35,031 bases of DNA from Gammaproteobacteria bacterium (GTDB lineage: Bacteria; Pseudomonadota; Gammaproteobacteria; Francisellales; CACEW01): assembly GCA_029256015.1 (NCBI GenBank), contig JAQSYQ010000004.1:1-35031 (forward strand), given 5' to 3'. The position numbers and the translations under genes are program-made. Positions 33,258 through 35,031 of the stretch are shown here, one piece after another (the stretch's first letter is position 1; the number at the start of each line of letters is the position of its first letter). A model generated the notes under the pieces. It searched no databases. It was not told the DNA's origin and was given only the letters and a program-made list of their open reading frames with translations.

Positions 33258-33303
33258 AAATAATAATCAGATTAGCATCTTGCCCATATTTTTTCAAGCA
33301 AGC
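33258..33303 (-). repeat. 46-nt direct repeat, copy next to pilV
   Basis: It is identical to 34190-34235 at 45 of 46 positions. The copy repeats the last codons (LEKIWARC-like reading), stop and trailer of the HAD gene without the rest of that gene. The single difference turns the stop from TGA into TAA. The repeat unit is 932 nt and contains the hydrolase gene. Confidence 0.95.
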
Positions 33304-33332
33304 ATAGCTAAGAATAGCTTTACTCATTTTAA

Positions 33333-34151
33333 TCAAGGATCTAAACAATATTGAGAAAAAATTTCTTTAACCACATCCAATTGCTCAGACAAAATACCAT
33401 GCCCGCTTTTTTCTATGCTGATGAATGAAACTTCTGTGCCATTTGATCTTATAGCTTGGCCTAGAACCTGGCTTTCACTGTTAAGTGAAAATTGATCTTC
33501 TACCGGTGAAATAATCACGGCAGGGATATGGATATCTTTGGCCCAGGTGCTTGAGTCAAAAGCTTTGAGAGCCGCTAACTGTCTGCGTTGATCAGCAATT
33601 TTTTGTGGGCAAGCTTCCAGTGCAGGCATAAATGCTGTTCTAAATTGCTCTTGGGTTATTGATCTTTTAAAATCAACACCAAACACAGTCTCATATACTA
33701 AATCACAGTATGTAGCCAAATCGCCTGTCTCTCTTAAGTTACATAGGCTTTCACAATTTTTTTGTGCAGTTTCGTTAAATTTCATAACAGGACTTAGTAG
33801 AATTAATTTTCTTATGCTTTCTGGATAGTCGTGTGCAAGCTTTTGGGCAATACCACAACCCATTGCAAAGCCTGCAATTATTGGATTTTCTAAGCTTAAG
33901 CTATCCATTAAGCTCTTAATATTAGCTGCCATAGCCTCAACAGTTAATGGTAGGCCACTATCTTTAGTTTTTCCTATCCCTTGGTTGTCAAAAATTAATA
34001 CTTGGCAATCACTTGCCATGCTTTCAGCGATAGGCCGCCAAAGGTTAATATCCCCTGTATATCCGGCAATAAAAACGAGGGTAAATTGATTCTTTTTTTC
34101 CCCAAACAGTTCGTAGTAAAAAGACACATCTGCAATTTTTTGATATGGCAC
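33333..34151 (-). CDS. alpha/beta-hydrolase fold protein lacking the catalytic serine
   Basis: The 272-aa protein has the alpha/beta-hydrolase layout: strand and oxyanion region FTLVFIAGYTGD (23-34), FDNQGIGKT (54-62), the nucleophile elbow, and a later Asp (ISPVEDQFSL) and His (KSGHGIL) of the triad. At the elbow the usual G-x-S-x-G is GFAMG (94-98), so Ala96 replaces serine (codon GCA). Hydrolysis by the normal mechanism is therefore not expected; it could be a binding or regulatory pseudoenzyme. The start is GTG with GGGGG upstream. It is flanked by 46-nt direct repeats and looks inserted between the HAD and pilV genes. Confidence 0.9.
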   Translation of the reverse strand: MPYQKIADVSFYYELFGEKKNQFTLVFIAGYTGDINLWRPIAESMASDCQVLIFDNQGIGKTKDSGLPLTVEAMAANIKSLMDSLSLENPIIAGFAMGCGIAQKLAHDYPESIRKLILLSPVMKFNETAQKNCESLCNLRETGDLATYCDLVYETVFGVDFKRSITQEQFRTAFMPALEACPQKIADQRRQLAALKAFDSSTWAKDIHIPAVIISPVEDQFSLNSESQVLGQAIRSNGTEVSFISIEKSGHGILSEQLDVVKEIFSQYCLDP

Positions 34152-34189
34152 AAAGCCCCCTTAAAACAATATAACAACACTGTCTGATG

Positions 34190-34235
34190 AAATAATAATC
34201 AGATCAGCATCTTGCCCATATTTTTTCAAGCAAGC
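34190..34235 (-). repeat. 46-nt direct repeat, copy at the HAD gene 3' end
   Basis: This copy covers the last ten codons and TGA of the HAD gene plus 14 nt of trailer. The other copy is at 33258-33303. See that entry for the comparison. Confidence 0.95.
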
Positions 34236-34776
34236 GCAGCAATGAGAAAAAACTTTCGCGAACAGGATTTTTTGAAAACTGGCGATAAGCTCGACTAATG
34301 TAAACACAGCGAGTGCCGGCAATCAATGTAGCTAAAATGCCGGTTAATAAGCGGTCATCGACCAAAGCGATTTCCTGAGGCTGCATTCCTGACTGCTCAA
34401 TAATTTTGTTCATGCCGTCAGGATAAGGTTTTTTGCGAACCCCTGAAATCCAATGGATTCCTGGATGATGTTGTTTAAAATACATTTCACGGGAAACCAA
34501 GGGTTTATTGGATAAAATATAAATATGGTTCGCCCCAAAACTTGTAACACAGTGATCTAGCCAAATTTTGACTTCCGGCAAAGGCTCTAAAAAACCATGA
34601 GGCGACAATACTCCATCAAAATCTAAGGCGATCACTTTAATGCCATGGTCTTGGAGTATTTTGATATCAATATCAATAATTCTGGGGGCTTGCCATATAT
34701 TGGAACGAAAAATGGATTTCAATTGAGCACGATAGCGCGCCATCTGCTTTAGTGTGTATAAAGACCTGTTCCACAT
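34204..34776 (-). CDS. YqeG-like HAD-IIIA phosphatase
   Basis: The 190-aa protein has HAD motif I ALDFDGVL (Asp52 nucleophile, Asp54 acid), motif II ILSNKP, Lys in RKKPYPDGM and motif III ALVDDRLLTGI with the paired Asp. This matches the YqeG/GEP4 group, several members of which dephosphorylate phosphatidylglycerophosphate, the product of PgsA encoded at 10054. Substrate here is inferred. The ATG shares its A with the TAA of the upstream CrcB gene (TAATG), so they are coupled. Its last ten codons lie in a 46-nt sequence repeated 932 nt downstream. Confidence 0.85.
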   Translation of the reverse strand: MWNRSLYTLKQMARYRAQLKSIFRSNIWQAPRIIDIDIKILQDHGIKVIALDFDGVLSPHGFLEPLPEVKIWLDHCVTSFGANHIYILSNKPLVSREMYFKQHHPGIHWISGVRKKPYPDGMNKIIEQSGMQPQEIALVDDRLLTGILATLIAGTRCVYISRAYRQFSKNPVRESFFSLLRLLEKIWARC

Positions 34777-35031
34777 TATGCCATTGCCCTTGCTGCCAAA
34801 ATGCCCAAATAAGTAGCTAATAAGCAGGTTAGCAGACTCAACAGAATATAGCCAAAAGCCCTTAGCAACATGCCTTGTTCAAAAAAGTTGACTACGTCCA
34901 GGCTGAAACTTGAAAAAGTGGTAAACCCGCCAAGGACTCCCACCATAATTGCTGCCCGCCACATTAAATGGGTCGAGCCAAATTTGCTCACCAGCCAAAT
35001 ACTAAAAAAGCCAATAAAAAAACAGCCTATA
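34776..35031 (-). CDS. crcB: CrcB/FluC fluoride channel, 5' end outside the window
   Basis: The frame stays open to the window edge, so this is the C-terminal part of a longer gene. The visible 85 residues contain the Fluc signature GVLGGFTTFSSFSLD (phenylalanines of the fluoride pathway and the TTFSSF polar track), preceded by IGCFFIGFFSIWL and followed by a last membrane helix ending ILAARAMA. FluC channels let fluoride leave the cytoplasm as dual-topology dimers. An internal GTG at 34991 is not a start. The stop overlaps the start of the HAD gene. Confidence 0.9.
   Translation of the reverse strand, partial: IGCFFIGFFSIWLVSKFGSTHLMWRAAIMVGVLGGFTTFSSFSLDVVNFFEQGMLLRAFGYILLSLLTCLLATYLGILAARAMA

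Overview
The window looks like a chromosomal segment of a gammaproteobacterium in or near Legionellales. This rests on the gacA/letA-uvrC-pgsA gene order, a GamA-like secreted glucoamylase, a PmrA-type tandem promoter box in front of an effector-like gene, and minor type IV pilin genes beside gltX. The genus cannot be fixed from the sequence alone.

Positions 75-7459 form a small genomic island at the 3' end of a tRNA-Leu(UAA) gene. A copy of the tRNA 3' end lies at 75-99. A P4-type tyrosine integrase sits next to the intact tRNA. The island carries an AlpA-like regulator, an unknown 99-aa protein, a structured 180-nt non-coding block, a membrane protein with a pentapeptide-like region, and a three-gene plus-strand module: an unknown 207-aa protein, an XRE plus ImmA/IrrE metalloprotease protein, and a DUF2971-like protein. 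This module is the best candidate for an undescribed toxin-antitoxin-like or defence-like system.

Positions 7438-10053 are a remodelled tRNA region. A divergent LysR regulator and Bcr/CflA-type efflux pair is wedged between tRNA-Leu and tRNA-Gly, overlapping the latter, and a broken second tRNA-Gly copy follows. From 10054 to 18946 lie pgsA, uvrC, the response regulator letA/gacA, an RND efflux pump with its adaptor, the tRNA hydroxylase trhO, and a small membrane protein. Two dispersed palindromic elements sit between genes here.

Positions 19011-24780 look like a host-interaction or secretion region: a GH15 glucoamylase with a signal peptide, a 783-aa multi-domain protein with proline/alanine linkers and a weak MACPF-like signature, a 352-aa coiled-coil protein with a C-terminal membrane segment behind a PmrA-like box, and a small exported protein. 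A second RND pump and adaptor follow (24945-29149), then tRNA-Glu and tRNA-Ala directly downstream of gltX.

The end of the window (31020-35031, minus strand) holds three minor pilin-like genes, an alpha/beta-hydrolase homologue without its serine nucleophile, a YqeG-like HAD phosphatase and the 3' part of a CrcB/FluC fluoride channel. The hydrolase lies between two 46-nt direct repeats that copy the 3' end of the HAD gene, so it appears to be a late insertion. From 10054 onward every gene is on the minus strand. No rRNA, CRISPR array or complete insertion sequence was seen.
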